DNA of 64,000 nucleotides from Stigmatella erecta (GCF_900111745.1 NZ_FOIJ01000008.1:1-64000), one strand, 5' to 3'. Positions 18,272-27,656 are shown, counted from the first letter of the stretch. Notes: generated from the sequence alone by a model not told the origin. Translations and numbers: made by a program.

Positions 18272-19263
18272 AGGTCCTTCCTGCCGACGCCTACGTGGAG
18301 GGCGTGCGGGCAGGGGATCGCGCGTTGCTCGCGCGCGCGATCACGCTGGTGGAGAGCGCGCATCCCCGCCACGAGGCGCTCGCCCAGGAGGTGCTCTCGC
18401 GGCTGCTGCCCTACACGGGGCGCAGCCGGCGCGTGGGCATCAGCGGCGTGCCCGGCGTGGGCAAGAGCACGTTCATCGACGCGCTGGGGATGCACCTCGC
18501 CGGGCTCGGGCACCGCATCGCGGTGCTGGCCATCGATCCGTCCAGCACCGTCTCGGGGGGCAGCATCCTGGGCGACAAGACGCGCATGGCGCGGCTGGCC
18601 CGCGAGCCCTCGGCCTATATCCGCCCCAGCCCCTCCAGCGGAACGCTCGGAGGGGTGGCCCGAAAGACGCGCGAGACGCTGCTGCTGTGCGAGGCCGCTG
18701 GCTTCGATGTGGTGGTGGTGGAGACGGTGGGGGTGGGCCAGTCGGAGACCGTCGTCGCCAACCTGGTGGACTTCTACCTGGTGCTCATGCTCGCGGGGGC
18801 AGGAGACGAGCTGCAGGGCATCAAGCGGGGCATTCTTGAAGTGGCGGACATGCTCGCCATCAACAAGGCGGACGGAGACAACGCGCTCCGGGCCGAGCGG
18901 GCGCGGGCCGAATACCGCGCGGCGTTGCACTTGATGCGGGCGGGCGCCGAGCCCGAGGTGACCACGTGCAGCGCCCTGGAGGGAAAGGGCATCCAGGACC
19001 TGTGGTCCTCGCTCGCGGCCCAGCTCGACCAGCGGCACGCTTCCGGAGAGCTCGAGCGCCGCAGGCGGGCTCAGCAGACCGGCTGGATGTGGTCCATGGT
19101 GGAGGATGGCCTGCGGGCCGCCCTGAGGGCGCATCCCGCGGTGGCGGCGCTCGTGCCCGTCCTGGAGGCGGACGTGCGTGAGGGCCGCACCCCCCCGGCC
19201 TCCGCGGCCCTGCGCATCCTGGGCACCTTCCTCCCAGGCGCGTGGCCCAGCCACACCTCGTGA
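18268..19263 (+). CDS. meaB: Methylmalonyl-CoA mutase-associated G3E-type GTPase
   Basis: The protein is 331 aa from GTG 18268, overlapping the mutB stop by 4 bases. Walker [10 protein letters not shown] lies at 60-68, the magnesium/switch region ETVGVGQSE and base-specificity motif NKAD follow, and [19 protein letters not shown] is diagnostic of the MeaB/ArgK family. MeaB loads adenosylcobalamin into the mutase and protects it from inactivation using GTP. Position directly after mutAB fits this exactly. Confidence 0.96.
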   Translation: MKVLPADAYVEGVRAGDRALLARAITLVESAHPRHEALAQEVLSRLLPYTGRSRRVGISGVPGVGKSTFIDALGMHLAGLGHRIAVLAIDPSSTVSGGSILGDKTRMARLAREPSAYIRPSPSSGTLGGVARKTRETLLLCEAAGFDVVVVETVGVGQSETVVANLVDFYLVLMLAGAGDELQGIKRGILEVADMLAINKADGDNALRAERARAEYRAALHLMRAGAEPEVTTCSALEGKGIQDLWSSLAAQLDQRHASGELERRRRAQQTGWMWSMVEDGLRAALRAHPAVAALVPVLEADVREGRTPPASAALRILGTFLPGAWPSHTS

Positions 19264-19305
19264 GCAGGGAGGCCGTGGCCCGCGCCGCGGGGGGAATGGG
19301 GCTCC

Positions 19306-20316
19306 TCAGGCGGCAATCGCCTCGGTGATGCTGAGGGACACCGGGGTGGGGATGATGCGCGACAGCTGAAGTCCCGCCTGGGCGAAGAGCTTGCGGAAGT
19401 CCTCCTCGGTGCGCTCGCGGCCGGGCAGCGAGGCCATCATCATGACGTCCAGCACCTTGCCGCCATGGGGCTCATTGCCCGGGGGGATGACCGCATCGAT
19501 GACGAGGACGCGCCCGCCAGGCTTCATGGCGTTGCGGCAGTTGCGCAGGAGGGTGACGCACACCTCGTCGCTCCAGTCGTGGAGGATGCGCTTCAAGACG
19601 TACACATCCGCGTTCGCGGGGACCGTTTGGAAGAAGTCTCCCACCACCTCCTCGCAGCGGTCCGCGAGCCCGGAGCTGGTGAGCCGGGAGCCGCTCAGGA
19701 CATGGGCATGGTCGAAGAGCACGCCCCGGAGCGAGGGCGTGGAGCGGAGCGCCTCGATGAGGAACCCCCCGTGTCCACCGCCGACATCCACCACCTGCTG
19801 GAAGGGGCGAAAGTCATAGCTGCGCGCGATGGGGCCATTCTCCAGATCCGAGAGGCTGGACATTCCCTGGTGGAAGGTGGCTGCCTCCGCCGCATCGCCC
19901 GCGAGGTAATCGAAGAAGGGCTTGCCGAAGATGTGATCGAAGGGCGTCTGTCCTGTCCGCACCGTCTCCGCCAGCTCTCCGGCCGGGAGCCAGAAGACTT
20001 TCTGGGTGATCATCAGCACCGCATCCCGCAGCGAGCCAGGGACTTGCGAGCGCAGCAGACTGGCGGCGGGGGTCAGGCCAAAACGTCCCTCGGCGTCTTC
20101 GATGAACACGTTCACGCTCGCCAGCAAGCGGAGCAGCCGGAAGAGCGAGCGCGCATCGGCCCCCAGTTCCTTCGCGAGCGCCTCGGGATGCTTGGGGCCT
20201 TCGGCCAGCCGGTCCGCGATGCCCAGCTGCGTGGCCGCCGCGAGGGCTCCGGAGAGGATGAATCCAAAGCCGAGATCGACGAGGAGCTGAGCTGGGGAGG
20301 GAGGGGACGGGTTCAT
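19306..20316 (-). CDS. SAM-dependent O-methyltransferase (acetylserotonin/hydroxyneurosporene type)
   Basis: The protein is 336 aa from ATG 20316, with GGAG 8 bases upstream; a TTG 5 codons earlier is less likely. The N-terminal third is the winged-helix dimerisation domain (LGIADRLAEGPKHPEALAKE). The SAM-binding motif VVDVGGGHGG starts at 175. LKRILHDWSD contains H246, the family's catalytic base, and NAMKPGGRVLVIDAVI is the usual late motif. It methylates a hydroxyl of a small molecule, substrate unknown. It converges with meaB and diverges from the ATP-grasp gene across 81 bases, so the two may share control. A role in a small secondary-metabolite or pigment modification is an inference. 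Confidence 0.85.
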   Translation of the reverse strand: MNPSPPSPAQLLVDLGFGFILSGALAAATQLGIADRLAEGPKHPEALAKELGADARSLFRLLRLLASVNVFIEDAEGRFGLTPAASLLRSQVPGSLRDAVLMITQKVFWLPAGELAETVRTGQTPFDHIFGKPFFDYLAGDAAEAATFHQGMSSLSDLENGPIARSYDFRPFQQVVDVGGGHGGFLIEALRSTPSLRGVLFDHAHVLSGSRLTSSGLADRCEEVVGDFFQTVPANADVYVLKRILHDWSDEVCVTLLRNCRNAMKPGGRVLVIDAVIPPGNEPHGGKVLDVMMMASLPGRERTEEDFRKLFAQAGLQLSRIIPTPVSLSITEAIAA

Positions 20317-20397
20317 GAGCACACTCTCCAAGGGTGAAGGGAGACGTACGGACAGTACTCATTTGTGCGCGCAACCGGAGGGGTATGCTCGCGCGCC

Positions 20398-21588
20398 ATG
20401 AATTTCGTCTTCATTTCCCCCCAGTTCCCGCCGCATTTCTATCTCTTCGTCCAGGCGCTGCGGGAGCAAGGGTTCAAGGTGCTCGGCATCGGGGATGCCC
20501 CCTACGACAGCCTGCGCCCGGAGCTGCGTGACGCGCTGCAGGAGTATTTCTACACACCCAACCTCACCGACACGGACGCGATGCTGCGCGCGGTGGGCTA
20601 CTTCACCTGGAAGCACGGCCTCGTGCACCGCATCGAGTCGCTCAACGAGAGCTGGCTCGCGGTGGAGGCCACCCTGCGCGAGCACTTCAACGTTCCGGGC
20701 CTGCGTCCCCCGGACATTGCCCGTTTGCGCACCAAGTTCGGCATGGCCCAGGTCTTCCGCGCGGCGGGCATTCCCCATCCGCTGTGCGAGCGCGCGGTGG
20801 ACGCCCCCCAGGTGAAGGCGTTTGCCCAGCGCGCGGGCTATCCCGTCGTCATCAAGCCGGACGTGGGCGTGGGCGCGGTGCGCACCTTCAAGCTGTCGTC
20901 GGACGCGGAGGTGGACGCCACCCTCATCCAGCCGCTCGCGGATGCCGTGGTGCAGAACTTCGTGAAGGGGCAGATCTTCACCTACGACGGCTTCGTGGAT
21001 CCCCAGGGCCGCGTGGTCTTCGCCATCAGCCACCAGTACCTCGACGGCATCATGGAGGTGGTCAACGAGGTGCGGGACTCGGCGTTCTGGACGCTGCGCG
21101 AGATGCCCCAGGAACTGGAAGCCATCGGGCGCAAGACGCTGGCGGCGCTGGGGCTGCGCGAGCGCTGGTTCCACCTGGAGTTCTTCCGGGGCGAGGATGG
21201 GCGCTTCCTGGTGCTGGAGGCGAACCTGCGGCCGCCCGGGGCCACGATGACGGACACCATGAACTACGCGTGCGACGTGGACGTGTACCGGCTCTGGGCG
21301 AGGATGCTCACCGGCGAGACGATGGATGGGGTGCGCATCGAGGCGCACTACCACGCGGCCCACATCACCCGGCGCCACGCCAACCGCCACTACCGGCTGT
21401 CCCGCGAGGAGCTGCTCTCCCGGCTCGGGGAGAACCTCATCCTCTTCGGGGAGACACCGCCCGCCTACCGGGTCAACCTGGGCGATGAGATGTACCTGGT
21501 GCGCTACAAGCGCCTGGAGGAACTGCGCGAGGCCATTTCCTGGGCACATGCGCAGGTGGGTTCGGAAATCCAAGGCAATACAAATTAA
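20398..21588 (+). CDS. ATP-grasp family carboxylate-amine ligase-like protein
   Basis: The protein is 396 aa from ATG 20398. It opens MNFVFISPQFPPHFYLFVQA, a preATP-grasp fold. The ATP-grasp core has VVIKPDVGVGAVRTFKL (nucleotide-binding lysine loop), the FHLEFF strand, and VLEANLRPPGATM with the Glu-x-Asn magnesium ligands. It probably joins a carboxylate to an amine with ATP hydrolysis; the substrates cannot be told from sequence. TATGCT 10-15 bases upstream may be a -10 box of an almost leaderless transcript, because no Shine-Dalgarno lies at normal spacing. The divergent O-methyltransferase hints at a shared small-molecule pathway. Confidence 0.8.
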   Translation: MNFVFISPQFPPHFYLFVQALREQGFKVLGIGDAPYDSLRPELRDALQEYFYTPNLTDTDAMLRAVGYFTWKHGLVHRIESLNESWLAVEATLREHFNVPGLRPPDIARLRTKFGMAQVFRAAGIPHPLCERAVDAPQVKAFAQRAGYPVVIKPDVGVGAVRTFKLSSDAEVDATLIQPLADAVVQNFVKGQIFTYDGFVDPQGRVVFAISHQYLDGIMEVVNEVRDSAFWTLREMPQELEAIGRKTLAALGLRERWFHLEFFRGEDGRFLVLEANLRPPGATMTDTMNYACDVDVYRLWARMLTGETMDGVRIEAHYHAAHITRRHANRHYRLSREELLSRLGENLILFGETPPAYRVNLGDEMYLVRYKRLEELREAISWAHAQVGSEIQGNTN

Positions 21589-21753
21589 TACAGACGCATC
21601 CCAAGAGGCGGTGGACGCCGTGAAACGCCCGTAACCCACCGAAACCTGGGGATAATCTATTGAAACACCTGACATGGGAAGGTTCCGGGGTCTTCATCCG
21701 ATGACTCCAATGAGCCCATGGGGGGCTCACTTGCGTGATTCCTGGAGCCGCTC

Positions 21754-22106
21754 ATGTCTTCCCGCATCGCTTCGAAGTCCGTTGCCGCCGTCCCGCAGTC
21801 TCCAGCTTCGGTGGACAGGCAGCCAGCCGTCAGCCCTGCCCCCAAGCCTTCCTCCGCTGAGGCCAGCCAGCGGCGGGAAGGCGCCTCCTCCTGAGCTTTC
21901 CGGGACGCAGGACGCCGAGGCGCTCTCCGAGCAATGACAATGCCGGGAGCACGGGGGAGGCGGAGGCGGGACTGGATGCGATCGTCCAGCTCCTCTCGGC
22001 GTTGATGGCTCAGAGCCCAGAGTTGGCGAAGCAGCTCACGCAGGATCCGGAGTTCATGACGCAGCTCGTGCAGAATCCCGAGCTGGTGTCCGCCCTCACG
22101 GCCTGA
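21754..22106 (+). pseudogene. Small myxobacterial protein gene split over three frames
   Basis: ATG 21754, with GGAG upstream, opens MSSRIASKSVAAVPQSPASV and stops at 21894. The coding signal continues in a second frame (ELSGTQDAEALSEQ, to 21937), then in a third from 21936. That third frame reads GLDAIVQLLSALMAQSPELA, then KQLTQDPEFMTQLVQNPELV, and stops at 22106. The last part is a helical segment with a repeating Q-x(2)-DP/NPE pattern. Two frameshifts in about 350 bases make an intact product unlikely unless there is unusual recoding or sequence error. Its 3' end overlaps the end of the minus-strand hydroxylase by 11 bases. No known function. Confidence 0.45.
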
Positions 22107-22884
22107 CGGTGGGAACCGGGAGGGGTTGTGGCCCCGTGTCTGGTTGGGCCCGGGCGAACGAGGCCTCATAGTCCGGTGCGAGCGTGCCGAAGAGCCGGTC
22201 CCACACCAGGGTGTAGAAGCCGTAGTGATGCGCCGGGTCCAGGTGGTGCCGGGCATGGAACGTGGTGGTGGCGACGGCCCGGGCAACGGGCCAGCGCACC
22301 CAACCGTCCGGGAAGGGCTCCACCCCGAGGTGGCCCAGCACGCCCCAGACGGTGTTGAAGACGAGGTAGAGCATCATGGCGAGCCAGGAGGCCTCGTACG
22401 CCACGCACAGGGCCAGCCACAGGGCGCCGAAGCCCAGGACTTCCAGAGGGTTCATCACGAAGAGCGTGAGGGGCCGGGCGCGCGTGTAGCGGTGATGGGC
22501 CGCGTGCAGCCAGCCGTAGAGCCACCGTGCGTGGGCCGCGCGGTGCATCCAGTACATGGCCAGGTCCATCACCCCCACGAGTACCACCAGGTCCACGAGC
22601 ACGCGCGGGCCCGTGTCGAGCCGGAAGCGGATCCACCCCTGCCGCCACAGCAGGAGGCCCGCGAAGGTGACGGCGCTGTTGAGCAGGACGCACACCCCCG
22701 CGAGCACGAGTTCCTGTGGCTGGAGGGCCAGCGCCTCGGGGGCCACGCGGCGGTGGGCGAAGCGCCGCACCAGCCCCTCGCCCAGCATGACGGCCAGGGC
22801 GAAGACGCCCACGTTCTGGAGGAGAAAGAGCCCCGCGGCGTACCCCAGCGGCACGGTGTGGAGCGCGTCGATGGCCCACTGCAT
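22096..22884 (-). CDS. Sterol desaturase / fatty acid hydroxylase superfamily membrane protein
   Basis: The protein is 262 aa with several membrane segments in the first 150 residues. The di-iron histidine boxes are present: HRAAH near 137, HAAHH near 150, and HARHH near 224. They define the integral-membrane hydroxylase/desaturase superfamily, which uses O2 to oxidise lipid substrates. The preceding stretch MDLAMYWMHRAAH is typical. Myxobacteria make sterols, carotenoids and unusual lipids, so several substrates are possible. It follows the kelch gene by 31 bases on the same strand and may be co-transcribed. Confidence 0.85.
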   Translation of the reverse strand: MQWAIDALHTVPLGYAAGLFLLQNVGVFALAVMLGEGLVRRFAHRRVAPEALALQPQELVLAGVCVLLNSAVTFAGLLLWRQGWIRFRLDTGPRVLVDLVVLVGVMDLAMYWMHRAAHARWLYGWLHAAHHRYTRARPLTLFVMNPLEVLGFGALWLALCVAYEASWLAMMLYLVFNTVWGVLGHLGVEPFPDGWVRWPVARAVATTTFHARHHLDPAHHYGFYTLVWDRLFGTLAPDYEASFARAQPDTGPQPLPVPTVRP

Positions 22885-22915
22885 GGCGAGGCTCCTTCTG
22901 CGTCAGGCTTGCCGG

Positions 22916-23953
22916 TCAGCGCGTGTAGCGCACCGCGCCGGGCTGGTCTCCAGGCATGAAGAATACCTGGCCCGTGTAGAGCAGGACCGCAGGCCTCAAA
23001 TAGGAGGAAGGCGGGGAGGGCTCCAACTGCCAGGCATTTTGGGAGGGCGAGTACAGCGCTGCCTGCCCACTGTTGTTCGTGACCAGCACTTCGTGGGTGG
23101 TGAGCAGCGTCGCGCTGGACGGCTGCGCGAAGGGAAGGGCAGGACCCGCGTACCAGCGCTGATTGTACGGGTCATAGATGTCCACGGCGGTCTGGGTGGA
23201 GTTGTCCTGACCGCTCAGGACCATCACGTGACCCGAACCCAGCCGGATCGCCTGGTGACGTTCCCGGGGGTGTGACAGCGTGCCCGCCGCCGTCCAGGTG
23301 CCGGTGGCGGGATCGTACAGTTCGGCGGAGGCGAGCGGCTGCCGGTCCGACGTGAGCCCCCCGGTGACCAAGACCTTGCCCGAGTAGAGCACCGTCGCGG
23401 TGTGGTTACTCCGGGCCGTCAGCATCTTCCCTGGCAGAAGGGTCCAGGTCTCCGTGGCGGGGTCGAATTCCTCGGCGCTTGACAGGGCGGTGGCCTGCGG
23501 GATTTCCGAGTAATTGTATCCTCCGGTCACGAGGGCCCGGCCCGAGGGGAGCAACGTGATGGCTGGATCCATGCGGTAGACCTTGAAGCCTTGCGTCAGG
23601 TAGGTCCACTGATCCGTCTCTGGGTTGTAGGTGCTCAGCCTCACCTCCCCACCCATCCGGCCTGGGGCCCGTGAGATGGCCAGCACCTTGCCTGAGGGGA
23701 ACTCGGTCAGCACGGGATTGCTGCACATTCCGGGAGGACACATGGGACTCGTGATTCGCCACGTGTCCGTGTAGGGATTGTAGCGCTGCACGAATCCCGC
23801 CCAGATGGTCATGGCCTCCCCCGTGCCACTGAGCCGAAGGATCGCCTCGGCTGCATAGGGCATGGGCGCTGGTGACGTGGGCGACCACGTTCCTGCCTGG
23901 GCGTTGAGGGAAAGCAATCCTGCCAATGCCAGAGCTGACCTAAAGCGCTTCAT
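22916..23953 (-). CDS. Secreted kelch-repeat protein
   Basis: The protein is 345 aa from ATG 23953. Residues 1-20 form a signal peptide (MKRFRSALALAGLLSLNAQA). The remainder is a series of kelch blades with motifs such as LVTGGYNYS, SSAEEFDPATETWTLLP, VLVTGGLTSD and ASAELYDPATGTWTAAG, consistent with a six-bladed beta-propeller. It is exported to the periplasm or surface, probably for carbohydrate or protein binding. A comparable copper-radical oxidase domain is absent, so this is a bare propeller. A hairpin-ended peptidase gene lies upstream on the same strand; the hydroxylase gene follows closely. Confidence 0.8.
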   Translation of the reverse strand: MKRFRSALALAGLLSLNAQAGTWSPTSPAPMPYAAEAILRLSGTGEAMTIWAGFVQRYNPYTDTWRITSPMCPPGMCSNPVLTEFPSGKVLAISRAPGRMGGEVRLSTYNPETDQWTYLTQGFKVYRMDPAITLLPSGRALVTGGYNYSEIPQATALSSAEEFDPATETWTLLPGKMLTARSNHTATVLYSGKVLVTGGLTSDRQPLASAELYDPATGTWTAAGTLSHPRERHQAIRLGSGHVMVLSGQDNSTQTAVDIYDPYNQRWYAGPALPFAQPSSATLLTTHEVLVTNNSGQAALYSPSQNAWQLEPSPPSSYLRPAVLLYTGQVFFMPGDQPGAVRYTR

Positions 23954-24039
23954 GATGAGAACCCCCATGAGCTTGCAATGACTTGCAGGAGCGTGCTCAT
24001 TCCCCACCGTCAAAAGCAATCCCCCTCCAGGCCCAGTGA

Positions 24040-24065
24040 CAGGCCGCGGACCTTGCCGCGGCCTG
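24040..24065 (-). terminator. Hairpin after the M3 peptidase gene
   Basis: CAGGCCGCGG (24040-24049) and CCGCGGCCTG (24056-24065) form a perfect 10-bp stem with loop ACCTTG, 15 bases past the stop of the minus-strand peptidase gene. No clear T-run follows, as is usual in this GC-rich DNA. Confidence 0.6.
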
Positions 24066-24080
24066 CCACCGGTGCGTGCG

Positions 24081-26252
24081 CTACTTGGGAACGGGGAAGC
24101 CGCGCTTGCGCATCAGCGCGTCGATGCCTGCGTCCTTGCCCCGGAAGGCCCGGTAGGCCTCCGCCGGATCCACGGTGTTGCCGGCCGAGAAGACGTTCTT
24201 CCGCAGCCGCCCGGCCACCTCCGGATCATACGGCCCCTTGCCCTGCGTGAAGGCCTCGTACGCGTCGGCCGTGAGGGTGTCGGACCAGAGGTAGCTGTAG
24301 TACCCGGCCGAGTACCCGTCGCCCGAGAAGATGTGGCCGAACTGGGGCGTGCGGTGCCGCATGACGATTTCCTCGGGCATGCCGAGCTTCTTCAGCGTGT
24401 CGCGCTCGAACGCGTCGGGATCGATCTTCTGGTCACCGGCCGTGTGCAGCTTCATGTCCACCAGCGCGCTCGACAGGTACTCCACCGTGGCGAAGCCCTG
24501 GTTGAAGGTGGAGGCCTTGTCGATCTTCGCCACCAGCGCGGGCGGGATGGGCTTGCCCGTCTGGTAGTGCAGGGCGTAGCGGTTGAGCACCTCGGGCGTG
24601 GACAGCCAGTGCTCCAGGAGCTGGGAGGGGAACTCCACGTAGTCGCGCGCCACGGACGTGCCGGACAGCGACGGGTAGGTGACGTTGGAGCTCAGCCCGT
24701 GCAGCGCGTGGCCAAACTCGTGGAACAGGGTGGAGGCGTCCTCCCAGCTGATGAGCACGGGCTCGCCGGGGTTGCCCTTCAGGAAGTTGGAGTTGTTCGA
24801 GACGATGGTGGTGATGTCGCCCTTGAACCGCTCCTGGTTGCGGTAGGCGTTCATCCACGCCCCGGAGCGCTTCCCGGCGCGGGCGTAGGGATCGAAGTAC
24901 CAGAGCCCCACGTGCTTGCCGCTGGCCTTGTCCTTCACCTCCCAAACGCGCACGTCCGGGTGGTAGACGGGCACATCGCTCACGGGCGAGAAGGTGAAGC
25001 CAAACAGCTCCCCGGCCACCCAGAACATGCCCTCGCGCAGCTTCTCCAGCTGGAGGTAGGGCTTCACCTCGTTCTCGTCGAGGTCGTACTTCGCCTTGCG
25101 GACCTTCTCGGCGTAGAACCGGTAGTCCCAGGGGGCGATCTTCAGCTTGGTGCCTTCCTTGTTGGCGATGGCCTGCATGTCGGCCACTTCCTCGCGGACG
25201 CGGGCGACGGCCGCGGGCCACACGGCCTCCATCAGGGCCGTGGCGCGCTCCGGCGTCTTGGCCATGGCGTTCTCGAGCCGCCAGTGCGCGTGCGTCGGAT
25301 ACCCCAGCAGCTTGGCGCGCTCGGCGCGCAGCTGGAGGATCTCCGTGATGAGCGCGTTGTTGTCGCGCGAGTCCCCGTTGTCACCGCGGTTGACGTAGTT
25401 GCGCCAGACCTTCTCGCGCAAGTCCCGCCGGGTCGAGTAGGTGAGGAACGGCTCCATGGCGGAGCGCGTGTTGGGGACGGCCCACTTGCCCTTCTGGCCC
25501 CGCGCCTCGGCGGCGGCCGCCGCGGCATCCCGGATGGAGCTGGACAGGCCCGCCAGGTCGGCCTCCGTCTCCAGGATGACGGCGTAGCCCTCCTCGTCGG
25601 CGAGCACGTTCTGGCTGAAGGAGGTGTAGAGCGTGGCGAGGCGCTGGTTGATGTCCGCCAGGCGCTTCTTGGCGGTGGCGTCGAGCTTGGCGCCCGAGCG
25701 GACGAAGTTCGTGTAGTAGTACCACGCCAGGCGCTGCTGCTCGGGGCTCAGCTTCGCCTTGCCGGGCGAGGTGTAGACGGCCTCGATGCGCTGGAAGAGC
25801 TTCTCGTTCTGGAAGATCTCATCCGAGAAGGCCGCGAGCTTGGGGGCCATCTCCCGCTCGATGGCCTGGAACTCCGGCCCATTCAGCGTCGAGGCCCAGA
25901 CGCCGAAGACGGTGCCGACGTCGTTGAGCGTCCGCCCGGAGTCCTCCAGCGCGGCCAGGGTGTTCTCGAAGGTGGCGGGCTCCGTGCTGGCCGTGATGGC
26001 GGCGATGTCCCGGCGGTTGGCCTCCATGGCCTCTTCCAGGGCGGGCCGGAACTGCGAGAGGGCGAAGCGATCAAAGGCCGGAACCCCCCCGTAGGGGCCG
26101 GTCCAGGAGGCCAGCAGGGGGTTGGTCTCCTGGGCCTTCGATTCGGATGGGCTGCTGCTCATGGGGGGACGGCCCTCCTGGGCCGTGGTCGCGCACGCGG
26201 TGGACAGGAGGGCGGCGACACCCGCGCTGGCGAAGAAGAACGTTCGTCTCAA
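24081..26252 (-). CDS. dcp: M3-family peptidyl-dipeptidase, lipoprotein
   Basis: The protein is 723 aa. TTG 26252 is chosen because GGAGG lies 7 bases upstream. The signal MRRTFFFASAGVAALLSTAC ends in a lipobox cysteine, so the enzyme is probably membrane-anchored, unlike the E. coli Dcp enzyme, which has no lipobox. The zinc site is TLFHEFGHALHG, with H511, E512 and H515; the second metal region and YSAGYYSYLWSD near the end are typical of M3 enzymes. It cleaves dipeptides from C-termini of short peptides, likely to feed on peptides from lysed prey. A 12-bp inverted repeat (26306-26374) lies in its leader. Confidence 0.9.
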   Translation of the reverse strand: MRRTFFFASAGVAALLSTACATTAQEGRPPMSSSPSESKAQETNPLLASWTGPYGGVPAFDRFALSQFRPALEEAMEANRRDIAAITASTEPATFENTLAALEDSGRTLNDVGTVFGVWASTLNGPEFQAIEREMAPKLAAFSDEIFQNEKLFQRIEAVYTSPGKAKLSPEQQRLAWYYYTNFVRSGAKLDATAKKRLADINQRLATLYTSFSQNVLADEEGYAVILETEADLAGLSSSIRDAAAAAAEARGQKGKWAVPNTRSAMEPFLTYSTRRDLREKVWRNYVNRGDNGDSRDNNALITEILQLRAERAKLLGYPTHAHWRLENAMAKTPERATALMEAVWPAAVARVREEVADMQAIANKEGTKLKIAPWDYRFYAEKVRKAKYDLDENEVKPYLQLEKLREGMFWVAGELFGFTFSPVSDVPVYHPDVRVWEVKDKASGKHVGLWYFDPYARAGKRSGAWMNAYRNQERFKGDITTIVSNNSNFLKGNPGEPVLISWEDASTLFHEFGHALHGLSSNVTYPSLSGTSVARDYVEFPSQLLEHWLSTPEVLNRYALHYQTGKPIPPALVAKIDKASTFNQGFATVEYLSSALVDMKLHTAGDQKIDPDAFERDTLKKLGMPEEIVMRHRTPQFGHIFSGDGYSAGYYSYLWSDTLTADAYEAFTQGKGPYDPEVAGRLRKNVFSAGNTVDPAEAYRAFRGKDAGIDALMRKRGFPVPK

Positions 26253-26305
26253 CGAGCTACCTCCGGAAGGAACTGCGGGAACCGGTGACCGCAGTCATCG
26301 GCAGG

Positions 26306-26374
26306 GTCTTTTCGCACAGGGCACGGCACTGCGCCTCTCCTTCCCGCCAGGGCGGCGGAAGGGTGCGAAAAGAC
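26306..26374. promoter_or_regulatory. Large inverted repeat upstream of the peptidase gene
   Basis: GTCTTTTCGCAC (26306-26317) and its exact reverse complement GTGCGAAAAGAC (26363-26374) are separated by 45 bases, which themselves contain a smaller stem (CCGCC, AGG, GGCGG at about 26345-26357). The spacing is too wide for a simple terminator. It lies 54 bases before the TTG start of the minus-strand peptidase gene, so it could be a structured leader or a paired operator. Confidence 0.45.
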
Positions 26375-26424
26375 AGGCGAATGGAAGGGATGTGCCCGGA
26401 AGGAGGCCTGGCGCGGCGGGCTGC

Positions 26425-26450
26425 CCCCTGGTGACGGGCGTCACCAGGGG
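26425..26450 (-). terminator. Hairpin after the gene at 26460
   Basis: CCCCTGGTGACG (26425-26436) and CGTCACCAGGGG (26439-26450) form a perfect 12-bp pairing, with the central bases serving as loop. It begins 9 bases past the stop of the minus-strand hypothetical gene and probably ends its transcript. Confidence 0.6.
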
Positions 26451-26459
26451 CAGGGGACC

Positions 26460-27656
26460 TCAGACGTAGAGCTGCTCGACCGCCTGGAGCTTCAGGAGCT
26501 GGCGGGCCATGTGCTGCACCTGCTCCACTTCCATGTTCCCCATGAGCTTGCGGCCCATGGTCTTCAGGTCCGTGGAGGCGTTGAGGAGGATCTGCCGCAC
26601 CTGCTTGTTGGTCAGGCGGGGGTTGAGGCGGCGCATGTGGGCCACGAGCGTGCCGAGCTGGGCCACGGTCAACCCGGCGACCATGATCTGCGTGTCCGAG
26701 CCCTCATCGGGGTTGAGCCCCACGGCGAGCAGCAGCGGGTCCACCAGCAGCGAGCGCGAGAAGCTCTCGGGGGCGGTCATCTTCAGCCCGGCCAGCTCGG
26801 CCAGCATGGGGCCTGTGTCGTGGCCGGGCACGATGGGCAGCACGCCCGCCTTGTCGTAGGCCTGGAGCACTGCCTCGTACTGGGCCCGGGTCTCCTTGCC
26901 GGGACGGCTGGCCTGGTAGTCCACGAAGGCCTGGTGGACGATGGACATCAGCTCCCCGAGGAGGACGGAGTTGTCCGAGGCCGGGGACACCCCCAGCGTC
27001 AGCGCCATGCGCTCGCGGCGGGCGGGGACGGAGCTGGGCTCCTTCCAGAGCTCATAGGTGATGGCGCTCTCGCTGAGCACCAGGGTCAGGTTGACGACGC
27101 CCAGGCGGCCGGGGCTCTTGATGAACTTGTTCAACCGGCCCAGGACATCCTGCATGCCGGCCTGGATGCGCTGGGCCAGGGCGGCCTGGAGCTTCGCGCG
27201 GCCCTCGAGGGCCTGCCGCGCGGCATTATGGGAGTGCTCCCGGTCCTCCGCGGCCTTCTTCTCGCGGGACAGCTCGGGCGCGGCCGGCGCAGGCTGCTCG
27301 CGCGCGGGGCCCTGGGGAACCGGCTTGGAGTGGGTGGACTCGCCCTGGAGCATGTCGAACCGGCCCCGGCCCTGGCCCTGGGCCTCGCGCTTGTCCAGCG
27401 AGCCCGCTCCACCCCCGGCCTGCGCCCCGACGGAGCCGCCCGACTCCATGCCATCCTGGTTCTGAAGGCCCTGGGCCCCGGCGCCCTTGCTGCTGCCCGC
27501 GGACTTGCCGGCGGCGGCGCCGCCCGTGGCGCCCTTGCCCGTGCCGGGCTTCGCGGGCTCCTTGCGGACCTCCTCCTTGGCGGCGGGGGTCCGGGTGGGC
27601 GTTCCCGTCGTCCTCGCGATGATTGCCGCCTGTGCCTGTGCTGATCGGACGCTCAT
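26460..27656 (-). CDS. Uncharacterised protein with Ala/Gly/Pro-rich N-terminus and helical C-terminus
   Basis: The protein is 398 aa and not recognised. The first 150 residues are low-complexity (Gly, Ala, Ser, Lys, Pro, Gln) with a charged stretch (LSREKKAAEDREHSHNAARQ), and look disordered. Residues about 150-398 are a folded, mainly helical domain with segments such as AGMQDVLGRLNKFIKSPGRL, VPGHDTGPMLAELAGL and VAQLGTLVAHMRRLNPRLTN. There is no signal peptide, membrane segment or Cys cluster, so it is cytoplasmic, unless it is exported by a specialised system. Codon bias is strong, so the gene is real. Its own terminator (26425-26450) and 107 bases of upstream DNA suggest a single-gene unit. 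Confidence 0.7.
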   Translation of the reverse strand: MSVRSAQAQAAIIARTTGTPTRTPAAKEEVRKEPAKPGTGKGATGGAAAGKSAGSSKGAGAQGLQNQDGMESGGSVGAQAGGGAGSLDKREAQGQGRGRFDMLQGESTHSKPVPQGPAREQPAPAAPELSREKKAAEDREHSHNAARQALEGRAKLQAALAQRIQAGMQDVLGRLNKFIKSPGRLGVVNLTLVLSESAITYELWKEPSSVPARRERMALTLGVSPASDNSVLLGELMSIVHQAFVDYQASRPGKETRAQYEAVLQAYDKAGVLPIVPGHDTGPMLAELAGLKMTAPESFSRSLLVDPLLLAVGLNPDEGSDTQIMVAGLTVAQLGTLVAHMRRLNPRLTNKQVRQILLNASTDLKTMGRKLMGNMEVEQVQHMARQLLKLQAVEQLYV

